This document shows, in pieces, positions 9,601 through 20,560 of a stretch of DNA of 64,000 nt. The position numbers and the translations under genes were made by a program. Source of the stretch: Neocallimastix lanati (nom. inval.) (taxonomy: Eukaryota > Neocallimastigomycota > Neocallimastigomycetes > Neocallimastigales > Neocallimastigaceae); contig JACVTC010000068.1 in the NCBI GenBank assembly GCA_016946835.1, forward strand, positions 678,501 through 742,500, in the 5' to 3' direction. Position 1 is the stretch's first letter. Each line of letters opens with the position of its first letter. Under the pieces are notes generated by a model, which saw only the letters and a list, made by a program, of their open reading frames with translations, was not told the DNA's origin and ran no database searches.

Positions 9601-9995
9601 ATTAAATAAAACATGATCAATACAAGACGATTTACTATCCAGAGCCCATGTGAAATCAAGACCCGTTAAGTTTTTAGAGAACTAATGATGAGATGATTTA
9701 TTAAGTAAACCTTTCTAATTGGGATTTAGAATTATTAAAGTCACCTACAAGAATAGAAAGAGTATTTAGTATGTTTCTTTATCCAGTGAGTAATTTCTGA
9801 AAAGGCATTCGTTCTTTCTTCCTTCCTTAGGAATGACCGTACCGTAGGAACATAAATATTACCCAACTATAGTGCATTTAACTCCCCCCAAAAAAAGAAT
9901 GCTGACAGACAGGATAGATTTATATTCAAACGGATCTGGAGAAAAGGAACCAAGAGACAATGTACTCCAACCTACCTGGTTTGAGAGGTCTTATT
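9600..9995 (-). pseudogene. LINE apurinic-type endonuclease domain relic
   Basis: On the minus strand the blocks run in the family's order: NIYVPTVRSFLRKEERTN, then VGDFNNSK (the GDFN motif), then GLDFTWALDS and SSCIDH (the TW...S.IDH block near the end of the domain). Together these mark the EEP/APE-type endonuclease of a LINE ORF2. Stops and frame changes interrupt it, so it is dead. It ends where the plus-strand RT relic ends, so the two pieces face each other. Confidence 0.65.
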
Positions 9996-10905
<910 letters not shown>

Positions 10906-11158
10906 TGTTAAAAACGTTAAGAGCAACTTTTATTTAAAAAATATTTTCATGTGTTTTTATACTAGTACATAAAACTAAATTACATTATTTATGTTTACTT
11001 TGATATAAAACAAATATGTGTAGCAACATATTTGTATATTTAATAATAATTATTAAATATTAAATTTATATCTCTTTTGTCAATAATAATATTTGAAATA
11101 ATTTTATTATTCATCTATGATTCAATATTTATATATATTATTCATTATAATATGAAAT

Positions 11159-11163
11159 ATATT
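11159..11163. repeat. Target site duplication, left copy (ATATT)
   Basis: ATATT precedes the left LTR and is repeated after the right LTR at 16451-16455, the 5-bp duplication expected of a copia integration. Confidence 0.85.
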
Positions 11164-11406
11164 TGTTAAAGTTCAACATAATATTTAAACTTTTGTACAT
11201 TAAAGTATTATAAATATTTATAATATTTGATTAAGTAATAATTTGTATGTAAAATATAAAAAGAAAATTTTTTTATGAAATTAATATTTTGAGTCTTTTT
11301 AAATACTTTTTTAAATCATATAAATTAATAAATAATAAATTAAATTTAATTAAATAATAATACATTTTGTTGTGTACACATCATATCTTATATTGACTCC
11401 TTAACA
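11164..11406 (+). repeat. 5' LTR of copia element 1
   Basis: 243 bp, TGTTAAAG...CCTTAACA. I find no difference from the 3' LTR at 16208-16450 by eye, which points to a very recent insertion. Confidence 0.93.
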
Positions 11407-11421
11407 GATTAAGAGTCTCAT
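11407..11421 (+). promoter_or_regulatory. Primer-binding site complementary to tRNA-Lys(CUU) anticodon arm
   Basis: GATTAAGAGTCTCAT starts at the first base after the LTR. Its complement ATGAGACTCTTAATC is the anticodon stem-loop of tRNA-Lys with anticodon CUU, not a tRNA 3' end. That implies priming by a 5' half tRNA, as known for Drosophila copia with initiator tRNA-Met. Confidence 0.75.
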
Positions 11422-11508
11422 ATATCAAGAGACCTATTATTAATTTTAATTTTTAAAACATTTTAATGATTTTAATGACTTTATAATATAATTAATTATT
11501 TTATATTA

Positions 11509-13377
11509 ATGTTCCAAAGAATGGCTAAAAGAAAGAATAACAATAATAATCATATTGAAGAGAGTTCGAGTTCATCGAATCCAACTGAAAATAAGGACGA
11601 TGAATCGATTTCTTCATATGAAGATGATGAATCCAATGATAAAAGGATTATCATAAACAAATATTATGGAAATATAACTAAATCTGTTTTTGAAATTAAA
11701 GATTTCGTATTAAATAAAGAAAATTTCTTAGATTGGTATGAGCCTTTAAAGAGGCATCTCATTGCCAATGATTTAGAAATTTATATTGAAAAAGAAATCC
11801 AATATTCAAATATGAACAGAGGTCAAATAAAATCGGATAATGCGGTTCAATCTATCATAATAAATAGTTTAGAAAAATCAAACCAAGAATATTTACGAGG
11901 ATGTAAAACTGCTTATAGTATGATTGATAGATTAAAAAACCGTTTCTATCAATCTGGCCAAGCACTATTAAATATTCTTGAATATAAAATTATTAATCTT
12001 AAGTTAATAAACAATGACTATATTCAATATATTAATGAATTAAACAATCTTTTCGAACAACATAAATTTGAATCTAATAAATTAAAAAGAATTCCTTTTG
12101 ATGAGGAAACTAAACTTTTATTTGCAGTAAATGAATTAGATAGAATTGGTATAAATTCACCACCAATTTATAGTTATAAAACTTTTGATGATCTTATTAA
12201 AGAATTAAACAAAAGACATGACTTTTTTGAAAAAGCCGAAATTTTAAGGTCAAAAACTACCGTTATAAACGATTCAAATGTCAATAATATAAATGAAAAT
12301 AAACCAAATAATAATAAAAATTATAATAATACTAATAAAATTCGTAACGAATATTATTGTCATATATGCAAAACTAAAGGTCACACTACTGATCATTGTA
12401 AATATAATCTTTTAATTAGAGAAAATAATAAATCAGATGATAATGATAAAAATTATAAAAATAATAATTACAAAAATAAAAATTATTATAAAAGATATAA
12501 TAACAAAAATAATTATTACTCTGGAAATATTATTAATAAGAACAATGATAAATCTAATAATAATAACAATAATTTTTTTGAAAATAATAATGAAAATGAA
12601 GATGAGGTATACATTGATTTTACAGGAAGTATTTCAGTAATTCAAAATTGTAATTATACAACAATAAATAATAATAATAATTCCACACATTGGATTATTG
12701 ATAGTGGTACTGGCATCAACTTAACTAATAACATCAACAATTTAAACAATATAAATAAAGTAAATAATAAAAATATCATTTATCCAAATGGTGATTTAGA
12801 CAAGGTCGAAAATGTAGGTACTTACAATGGTAAATTTAAAAATAAAGATTTTATATTATCAAATGTTTATTACGCGTCAAATATTCAAAACAATCTAATT
12901 TCCACTCATTCAATATTAAAAAATGGATGCACTATTATAATGAAACGCGTAAATAACAAAGACCGTTTACAAATATTCAAAAATAATAAGTTAATTGCAA
13001 ATATTTTTGCGAATGATGAAAATTTATTCGTGTTTGATACAATACCTTCAAATAATACTATATCTAAGAATTATGTTTTCAGCATTGATACTAACTTGTG
13101 GCATGCTCGTTTGGGACACTTTTATAATAATGATATCAAAGATTTTGTCATTGAGCATACTAAATACCATAATGATAAAAATTGTCGCCAATGCAAAATC
13201 ACTAAATTAAAGAGAAAACCATTCTACTCTTCCCCTAATAATGCTTCAAAACCTATGGAACTAGTTCATTCTGATGTAGTTGGAAAATTGGAAACATCAT
13301 ATAATGATTTCAATTATTATGTTACTTTTCTTGATGATTTCTCTAGAAAAAATTTGGGTCTACCTTATCAAGAATAA
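11509..13377 (+). CDS. Copia gag-protease-integrase N-terminal part (frame 1)
   Basis: A 622-residue frame beginning MFQRMAKRKNN. After an acidic/Ser N-terminus comes a gag-type helical region (about 60-240), an Asn/Lys-rich stretch, a CCHC zinc knuckle at 284-297 (CHICKTKGHTTDHC), the aspartic protease motif DSG at 398, the GAG-pre-integrase LWHARLGH with CxxC near 530-565, and the first integrase Asp at 589 (HSDVVG). The frame is lost at the A6 run 13347-13352, just after DDFSR; the last residues to 13377 are out-of-frame. The continuing frame is the next entry. Gag forms the virus-like particle; protease and integrase process the polyprotein and insert the cDNA. Confidence 0.9.
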   Translation: MFQRMAKRKNNNNNHIEESSSSSNPTENKDDESISSYEDDESNDKRIIINKYYGNITKSVFEIKDFVLNKENFLDWYEPLKRHLIANDLEIYIEKEIQYSNMNRGQIKSDNAVQSIIINSLEKSNQEYLRGCKTAYSMIDRLKNRFYQSGQALLNILEYKIINLKLINNDYIQYINELNNLFEQHKFESNKLKRIPFDEETKLLFAVNELDRIGINSPPIYSYKTFDDLIKELNKRHDFFEKAEILRSKTTVINDSNVNNINENKPNNNKNYNNTNKIRNEYYCHICKTKGHTTDHCKYNLLIRENNKSDDNDKNYKNNNYKNKNYYKRYNNKNNYYSGNIINKNNDKSNNNNNNFFENNNENEDEVYIDFTGSISVIQNCNYTTINNNNNSTHWIIDSGTGINLTNNINNLNNINKVNNKNIIYPNGDLDKVENVGTYNGKFKNKDFILSNVYYASNIQNNLISTHSILKNGCTIIMKRVNNKDRLQIFKNNKLIANIFANDENLFVFDTIPSNNTISKNYVFSIDTNLWHARLGHFYNNDIKDFVIEHTKYHNDKNCRQCKITKLKRKPFYSSPNNASKPMELVHSDVVGKLETSYNDFNYYVTFLDDFSRKNLGLPYQE

Positions 13378-14065
13378 GTCTGATGTTCCTAACATATTTA
13401 TTAAATTTCATAAATTTATTTCCAATACTACTTCATATAAAATTATAAATTTCAAATCTGACAATGGTACTGAGTATATCAACAAAACTTTAACTACCTA
13501 TTTAGAAAATTTTGGAATTAATTTCATTCATTCAGTTCCTGGTTACCCACAACAAAATGGTCGTGCTGAACGCTTAAATCAAACACTTAATCGTTGCGCA
13601 TCTACTCTATTAAACTCTGCTAAGCTACCCTACAAGTTTTGGGATTCCGCTATTCTTTGTGCTGCTTACCTCTATAACTTGAATCCACATCAGAGTATTA
13701 ATAATAAAATTCCAAATGAATTATTTTTCAATAAATCAGTTGATATTTCTCACCTTAAAGTTTTTGGATGTAAAGCATTTTTCTATAACAATCACAAAAC
13801 GAATAAATTTGACAATAACTCTAAACCTGGTATATTTTTAGGATATGCATCTGACTCTCTTGGCTACAAAATTTTAGATATTTCTACTAACTCTATAGTT
13901 ACTTCAAGAGATGTTTATTTTATGGAAGATATGCCTGGAACTATTAATACTACATTCTTTTGTGATAAATATATTGATTCTATAATTAATTTTAAGGATT
14001 CTTTAATTGAGGGGGAAAGTATAAATGATAATAATAATATTCATTCACAATTAAATAATCCTTTA

Positions 14066-14108
<43 letters not shown>

Positions 14109-14114
14109 GCAATT

Positions 14115-14145
<31 letters not shown>

Positions 14146-16099
14146 TTATAATAATAATTATGATAATAACAACGATATTTATAACAATGATATTAATAAT
14201 AATTATAATAATAATTATGATAATAACAACGATATTTATAACAATGATATTAATAATAATTATAATAATAATTATGATAATAACAACGATATTTATAACA
14301 ATGATATTAATAATAATTATGATAATTACAAAGATATTTATAATAATGACAATAATAATAATAGTAATAAAATTATTAATAATAATAATAAAACTAAAAT
14401 AGAAGAAAATGAATATAATAGTGAATCTGATAATGAATTTTTAAATGAAAGAAAACTTAAATATATAAACAAGAAAAGATCACATAGCAATAATTCAGAT
14501 GATTCAGATGAAGAAAATTTAACTTCCAGAAAAGAAAAATTACAATCAGTAAGTAATAAAAGATTTAAAATTTTAAATATTAAAACAAATATCCCAACAA
14601 CGTATCAACAAGCTATTAATTCACCAGAAAGTGAAGAATGGAAAGAAGCAATATATGACGAATTAAAAAATATGTACGACAACAATGTTATGAAAGTGGT
14701 AAAAAACATACCAGCTGACGCAAATATAATTGGTACTAAATGGGTCTTTGCCGAAAAGGATAAAAAGAAGAAAAAGGCAAGATTAGTGGCTCTTGGTTGT
14801 CAGCAAATTGCTGGAGAAGACTTTATAGAGACATACTCCCCAACAGTCCAAACAGATAGTCTAAGACTTACGGTCGCTATTGCATCAAAGTTCAACTGGG
14901 ATTTGAAACAATTGGATATAAAAGCTGCTTACTTGAATGCAAATTTGGAAGAAAAGATTTATACAAAGATTCCTTATGGTGATAAAAATTTTAATACTAA
15001 TAAATTCTGGCTACTTAAAAAAGCTCTTTATGGTTTAAAACAGGCTGGAAGAATGTGGTATAATGAAATATCAAATTACTTAGTAAGTATAGGTTTTAGA
15101 AATTACAAAACTGACAAATGTCTCTTTGGGAAATATAATAAAAATAATAAATTAACATGTTTACTAACATTATATGTAGATGATATTTTAATAACAGGAA
15201 TTAAAAATGAAATAAACTATACAGTAAGCAAATTAAAAGATAAATATAAAATTTCTAAAGATTCTAATGCAACTAAAATAATAGGTATAAATATTTATAA
15301 AACAAGTGATGGTTATAAAATAAATCAGATAGATTATATTAATAAAATAATAGAAAAATATAATATGAAGAAAACAAAACAAATTAAAACACCATGCAGG
15401 AAAATTACAGAACATGAAAGAAATAATTCAAATTTAATAGATCCAAAAGAATATAAATCTTTACTTGGTGCGTTACTATATATCGCTGTAAAGTCAAGGC
15501 CTGATATAATGTTTTCTGTAAGTGAAGCATCAAGAATATGTGAAAATCCAACAGAAGCTGATTATAAAAATTTAATGAGCATCTTACAATATTTAAATGG
15601 TACAAAAAATAAATCTTTACATTATAATAAAAATAATAAATTTATAGGATACTCAGATTCAGATTTTGCTAACGATGAAAAGACGAGAAGATCTACAAGT
15701 GGATATATATTTTTACTTGGAAAAAGCCCTATTTCATGGAAATCTCAGTTACAGAAAAACGTAACTTTATCTACTGCTGAAGCTGAATTTGTTAGTTTAA
15801 CTGAATGTACTAAACAAGCTTTATGGTTCAAAAATTTATTTAAGGAAATATTTAATCAAGATATAAAATTTAAAATTATGGTAGATAATAAGGCATGCAT
15901 TGCAATTGCTCAAGATACAAATTCTAAAGGAAGATGTAAACATATAGATTTAAGATATAAATTTATTCAAGAAGAGATTATGAAAAACGAAATTGAATTA
16001 GAATACATTAATACTGAAAACATGTTAGCTGATCCATTAACTAAAAGTATCTCAGGAGTACAAATGACAAAATTTACAAATTTAATTTTCAAAGAATAA
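13280..16099 (+). CDS. Copia integrase C-terminal part, reverse transcriptase and RNase H (frame 2)
   Basis: Counted from 13280 (939 residues), real similarity begins near 13350 where this frame takes over from the upstream one. Integrase residues D61 (SDNGTEY) and E97 (NGRAER) have the canonical 35-residue spacing. A long Asn-rich insert follows, containing a 60-bp unit in triplicate (14148-14330). RT begins near NIIGTKWVF, carries the catalytic YVDD at 632-635, and RNase H starts near YSDSDFA (Asp 793) with TAEAEF and KHIDLRY further on. Stop at 16097-16099, about 100 bp before the polypurine tract. Expression as drawn would need a shift at A6; a one-base indel or sequencing error is the simpler reading. 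Confidence 0.9.
14148..14330 (+). repeat. Triplicated 60-bp Asn-rich unit inside copia pol
   Basis: Three in-frame copies of a unit encoding NNYDNNNDIYNNDINNN lie between integrase and RT, preceded by an AAT run. This expands a linker, not a catalytic domain. Confidence 0.85.
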
Positions 16100-16123
16100 T
16101 ATTTCTTTAATTGTATATATATA

Positions 16124-16161
<38 letters not shown>

Positions 16162-16199
16162 TGTATATAATAATTAAAATATTATATAATACTTAATGT

Positions 16200-16207
16200 A
16201 GGGGGAA
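16200..16207 (+). promoter_or_regulatory. Polypurine tract of copia element 1
   Basis: AGGGGGAA directly precedes the 3' LTR. The same GGGGGAA precedes the TRIM 3' LTR at 17698, consistent with shared machinery. Confidence 0.85.
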
Positions 16208-16450
16208 TGTTAAAGTTCAACATAATATTTAAACTTTTGTACATTAAAGTATTATAAATATTTATAATATTTGATTAAGTAATAATTTGTATGTAAAATA
16301 TAAAAAGAAAATTTTTTTATGAAATTAATATTTTGAGTCTTTTTAAATACTTTTTTAAATCATATAAATTAATAAATAATAAATTAAATTTAATTAAATA
16401 ATAATACATTTTGTTGTGTACACATCATATCTTATATTGACTCCTTAACA
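16208..16450 (+). repeat. 3' LTR of copia element 1
   Basis: 243 bp, TGTTAAAG...CCTTAACA, followed by the right target duplication ATATT (16451-16455). Confidence 0.93.
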
Positions 16451-16455
16451 ATATT

Positions 16456-16994
16456 AAATATATTAAATTAAATAGTTAATTTCTTCTAAATATATATAAT
16501 AAGAATATTATTATATATATAATTTAACTATTTATATTTATTTTAAAGTTTATATTAAAAATACATAATACTTCTATATTGATATGAAATAGAAATAAAA
16601 ACTCTAATTAATAATAAATTTATATTAATTAAGAAATGGAGCAAAAGCATAAATTTATGTATTAATCTAGTTTTTATTATATTTCTTATTAGAAATTAAT
16701 TTATATATTTTTATTATTTAATTTAAACATTAATGAAAGTAAATAATTAATATTTATTACTTTAATATAGAAAAACTTTATTATAGTAAATAATTATAAA
16801 AGAGAAAAATATTTAAAAATAGTTTTATTTCTTTGTCCTAGAATAATAAATAGTAGATTAGTGTAATTGTTGAGATCAAAATATGAAAATAAATATTAAT
16901 TTTAGGAATAAATGTTAGTTTATATTTTTAATAATGATAAGCAAATGTAATTCTTCTAAATAAATAAAATTTAAATAAAATTATTTTTATAAAA
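16456..16994. other. AT-rich spacer between two LTR elements
   Basis: No gene seen. There is a loose inverted repeat around 16475-16535 (AATAGTTAATTTCTTC against TATATAATTTAACTATT). Confidence 0.4.
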
Positions 16995-16999
16995 CATAT
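16995..16999. repeat. Target site duplication of the TRIM, left copy (CATAT)
   Basis: CATAT precedes the left LTR and recurs at 17926-17930 right after the right LTR. Confidence 0.8.
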
Positions 17000-17227
17000 T
17001 GTTAGAAGTAGAAATTTATGATATAAAAATAAATGTTAAATTAGATTAAATTAATATGAATATACGAATCATATTATGTAATACATTAATTAAATAAATT
17101 AACATGTATCTAAATTTAGCCACAGTTCTTGTATAAATAGAACTGGTTTTACTTTAATTGTAAATCTGAGGTTAGTTATTAATACATAATAAACATTTAT
17201 CATAAAACCCATTTTTACCTTCTAAAA
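17000..17227 (+). repeat. 5' LTR of the TRIM element
   Basis: 228 bp, TGTTAGAAG...CTTCTAAAA, matching 17698-17925 with only a few differences (for example TAGATTAAA against TAAATTAAA, and TATAAATAG against TATTAATAG). Confidence 0.9.
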
Positions 17228-17261
17228 GATTAAGAGTCTCAAGACTCTAATCGACTGAGCG
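17228..17261 (+). promoter_or_regulatory. Extended primer-binding site, antisense to the 5' half of tRNA-Lys(CUU)
   Basis: GATTAAGAGTCTCA is followed directly by AGACTCTAATCGACTGAGCG. The reverse complement of the whole reads as D-arm (CGCTCAGTCGATTAGAG) followed by anticodon arm (TGAGACTCTTAATC) of a tRNA-Lys. Complementarity to the D-arm as well as the anticodon arm recalls the auxiliary pairing boxes known for Ty1 and initiator tRNA-Met. Confidence 0.75.
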
Positions 17262-17697
17262 AAAGAAGCTGATAAGTAATAGAAGATTTCAAAATGGTAA
17301 TTACAAAAGACTCTTAATCAAAAATATAAAGGAATGAAATCTATATTACAATAGCTATAATAGCCGGAATTTTAGAAGAACTACTAGCCTTCATAACTAG
17401 CTCAATGATTACAAAAAGGAAAGGACATTACCCCCACATAAAATAAATGTGAAATTAGTAAGACCGAACATGAATGTCACCTCTAAAATAATATGGTTAA
17501 TGTTAATCCACAAAACATATAAATTATGGTTATTGCTAAACCAAAAAGCAAATATAAATTACCAATGAAGGGACAAAAATAAACTTGTATGAAAAATTCA
17601 TCGTAGTCGGCATATATAATTTAAAACTAAATAAATTTAAACTTCTTTGAAGCAAACTAGATTTTTGTATAAACAGAAAATCAAGTTTGAGGGGGAA

Positions 17698-17925
17698 TGT
17701 TAGAAGTAGAAATTTATGATATAAAAATAAATGTTAAATTAAATTAAATTAATATGAATATACGAATCATATTATGTAATACATTAATTAAATAAATCAA
17801 CATGTATCTAAATTTAGCCACAGTTCTTGTATTAATAGAACTGGTTTTACTTTAATTGTAAATCTGAGGTTAGTTATTAATACATAATAAACATTTATCA
17901 TAAAACCCATTTTTACCTTCTAAAA
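17698..17925 (+). repeat. 3' LTR of the TRIM element
   Basis: 228 bp, TGTTAGAAG...CTTCTAAAA, followed by the CATAT duplication at 17926-17930. Confidence 0.9.
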
Positions 17926-17930
17926 CATAT

Positions 17931-18338
17931 AAATTATATCCCCCAAATAAAAGAATAAACCTTAAAAGAGCCGAACCTGAACTTCGTACTTTATCAATAT
18001 ATTATAATATATAATATAATGAAATAGTTTTAATTATTTTAATTATAATTAAATATATATAGTTGATATTATTTATTATATTATATTTATATAATTATAT
18101 TCTAATATATTTAACTTTATTATTCTTATTTTCATTTTAAGAATTATATAGTTATTATATTTATTATATTTATTATTTTAATATATATTTATTATATATT
18201 ATAATATATTTTAAATATATATTTATTATTAATATTTGTTAAATTATTATAACTACTCTTCTTTATTGTAGTTTAGAGAAGACCCTTGGTTAATTGGGTT
18301 TTATAAATTAAAATATATTAATAAAGGTTAATTAAATA
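17931..18338. other. AT-rich spacer
   Basis: No gene seen. A short less AT-rich stretch at 17936-17995 and another at 18262-18302 are unassigned. Confidence 0.4.
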
Positions 18339-18430
18339 GAATGTGGTTCATTTCGCCAATTTTTATAATACAATTTTTCAATACGCCATTTATTTTTAAT
18401 GGCTTGTAAAATTTTTTGTTAACGCCATAA
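18339..18430. repeat. Solitary MITE-type terminus with CATTTCGCCA motifs
   Basis: TTCATTTCGCCAA, ATACGCCA and AACGCCAT follow each other, as in the termini at 45083 and of the complete MITE at 44179-44967. No inverted partner was found nearby. Confidence 0.4.
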
Positions 18431-18479
18431 AAATTTTAATAAAATTATATGTTAAAAAAAATAAATGTATAAATAAATA

Positions 18480-18830
18480 AACAAATAAATAAATAAATAA
18501 AGAATGTAATAAGTATATAAAAAAAAATAAATAGTAGAATATGAATATAAAGTACAGATTTAATAAAATAAAATAAAATAAATTGTAGAAATATGATTAT
18601 AAAGTACAGATTTTATAAAATAAAATAAAATAAAATAAAATAAATTGTAGAAATATGAATATAAAGTACAGATTTAATAAAATAAAATAAAATAAAATAA
18701 ATAGTAGAAATATGAATATAAAGTACAGATTTAATAAAATAAAATAAAATAAATAATAGAAATATAAATATAAAGTACAGATTGAATAAAATAAAATAAA
18801 TATCTAATAATTTTTTATTAAAGAATATTA
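18480..18830 (+). repeat. Left arm of a foldback-type inverted repeat, five tandem units
   Basis: Units of about 55-65 bp containing AATATGAATATAAAGTACAG then TTTAATAAAATAAAATAAA. The inner end reads ATTTTTTATTAAAGAATATTA. Confidence 0.85.
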
Positions 18831-19009
18831 CAGATCAATGTTTTAGAAATGAAAATTTTTTACATTTTCATTGTATTCAATTGATGATGTAATTTAATAT
18901 ATAAAACAATATTATAGTTTGTTAATAATCTCATTAAATATAAATGATTTTTTTGCTTTCTAACATATATAATTAAATAAAACATTTTATTTTTAAAAAT
19001 AAATTGTCT

Positions 19010-19490
19010 TTAATATTCTTTAATAAAAAATAATAATAAATATTTATTTTATTTTATATATTAGTACTTTTATATTATTACATTCAATATTTATTTTATT
19101 TTATATACTTGTACTTTTATATTATTACATTCAATATTTATTTAATTTTATTTTATTTTATTTTATTAAATATGTACTTAATATTCATATTTCTACTATT
19201 TATTTTATTTTATTTTATTTTATTAAATCTGTACTTTATATTCATATTTCTACTATTTATTTTATTTTATTTTATTTTATTAAATCTGTACTTTATATTC
19301 ATATTTCTACTATTTATTTTATTTTATTTTATTTTATTAAATCTGTACTTTATATTCATATTTCTACTATTTATTTTATTTTATTTTATTTTATTAAATC
19401 TGTACTTTATATTCATATTTCTACTATTTATTTTATTTTATTTTATTTTATTTTATTTTATTAAATCTGTACTTTATATTCATATTTAGA
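19010..19490 (-). repeat. Right arm of the foldback-type inverted repeat, six tandem units
   Basis: Exact reverse-complement type of the left arm (CTGTACTTTATATTCATATT units), with the inner end TAATATTCTTTAATAAAAAAT matching the left inner end in inverse orientation. Loop of about 180 bp (18831-19009), no coding sequence. The Phe/Leu/Ile frame at 19109-19489 is only this repeat. Confidence 0.85.
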
Positions 19491-19619
19491 ATAATATTGG
19501 ATAATTAATATAATAATTTTAATTATATAATTAAAAAATATTTATAAAAATATAGAAATTGAAAAAAAATCTTATTATTGATATAAGTGAGTCTAACAAA
19601 GAAAAAAAATAAATTATTA

Positions 19620-20560
19620 TTAATAAAAAATATAAATTTAATTTTTCATATATAAGAAAAGATAATTCAAAAGTTTATGTACCGAAATAAATGTAAATCT
19701 TTTATTATTTCAAATAATAAGAAAGAAATCTTAAAATATGATAGTTCACATAATCATCCTGAAAAAGAATACGATGTATCTCTATCTATAATGAAACATA
19801 AAATTAAAGATGGAATTGAAAAAAAGTTCAATTCCTTATGGTATAAAAATAAAATCCCTATATAATAAAATTTCTAAGGAAATGAGATTTATATGTTCAG
19901 AATATAATTCAATTAAATCCAAAATATCAAGAAATTTAAATAAAAACTACCATCCAATATAACAACATTTACTGAAATTCCTAATGAATCTAAATATTAT
20001 AAAACATAGTGAGGTGAAAATTTTATAATATTCAAAAAATATTAATTTAATAAAATTTCAATCACCTTTTCAAGTAAAATTATTTAGGGAATATAATGAT
20101 GATATATTTGTTGATGGTACATTTTTTATTGCCCCTAAATTTAGTTATCAAATATTTATTACAAGAACTTACGCTAAAGAATTAGATAGTTTTTACACTA
20201 CTTCTTTTGCAATATTACAAAATAAACAACAAGAAATATATAAAATATTTAAAAAATTAAAAAAAAAAAAAAATGCTAATACATGTAACAATAATATTAT
20301 AATAACAGAATCAATAGTTATTTAAATAATTTATTTCTAACAATACCATCTTATTATAAATTAATAGATAAATTAAATGAATTTGAACATTTACCATATT
20401 ATGATTATCAAAGAAAAATAAGAGGAATTTAGAAAATAAAAAAAAGAGCAATAAATAAAGCTAATGAAATCAGTGTCTTAATTGAACGTACAAAAATATT
20501 GAAACTAAGTTAATTGATACTAAATGTGATAGAAATAATACTATTAATTTGTGGTTTGAT
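19620..20560 (+). pseudogene. FLYWCH zinc finger plus MULE transposase relic
   Basis: 19677-19865 encodes a FLYWCH-type C2H2 end (YRNKCKSFIIS ... SSHNHPEKEYD). After frame breaks at 19862 and beyond, 20085-20270 keeps an uninterrupted MULE transposase core starting NDDIFVDGTFFIAPKFSY, whose DGTF carries the first catalytic Asp, followed by FITRTYAKELDSFYTTSF. Further coding remnants reach about 20560 with several stops. A Mutator-like DNA transposon, dead. Terminal inverted repeats were not found. Confidence 0.7.

Larger units (their letters stand above)
11164..16450 (+). mobile_element. Near-intact Ty1/copia LTR retrotransposon (copia element 1)
   Basis: A 5287-bp element with identical-looking 243-bp LTRs, ATATT target duplication, primer-binding site next to the 5' LTR, gag-protease-integrase-RT-RNase H in copia order, and a GGGGGAA polypurine tract abutting the 3' LTR. 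One frameshift at an A6 run (13347-13352) splits the polyprotein. All other domains are open. Confidence 0.93.
17000..17925 (+). mobile_element. Terminal-repeat retrotransposon in miniature (TRIM), non-coding
   Basis: Two 228-bp LTRs enclose 470 bp with no coding frame, flanked by CATAT duplications. A primer-binding site starts at 17228 and the polypurine tract GAGGGGGAA abuts the 3' LTR. The internal region has no gag or pol, so mobilisation must be by an autonomous partner; the shared primer site and polypurine tract point to copia elements like the one 550 bp to the left (inference). Confidence 0.88.

Noticed and set aside
9300-9995. Twin-primed LINE insertion
   Set aside because: The inverted 5' part should lie on the other side of the 3' part; the observed order is the reverse.
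17228-17261. A tRNA gene fragment in antisense
   Set aside because: Its position directly after an LTR and its repeat at four other LTR ends make it a primer-binding site; no tRNA 3' half is present.
19109-19489. A hydrophobic 126-residue protein
   Set aside because: It is encoded entirely by the tandem units of the foldback arm.
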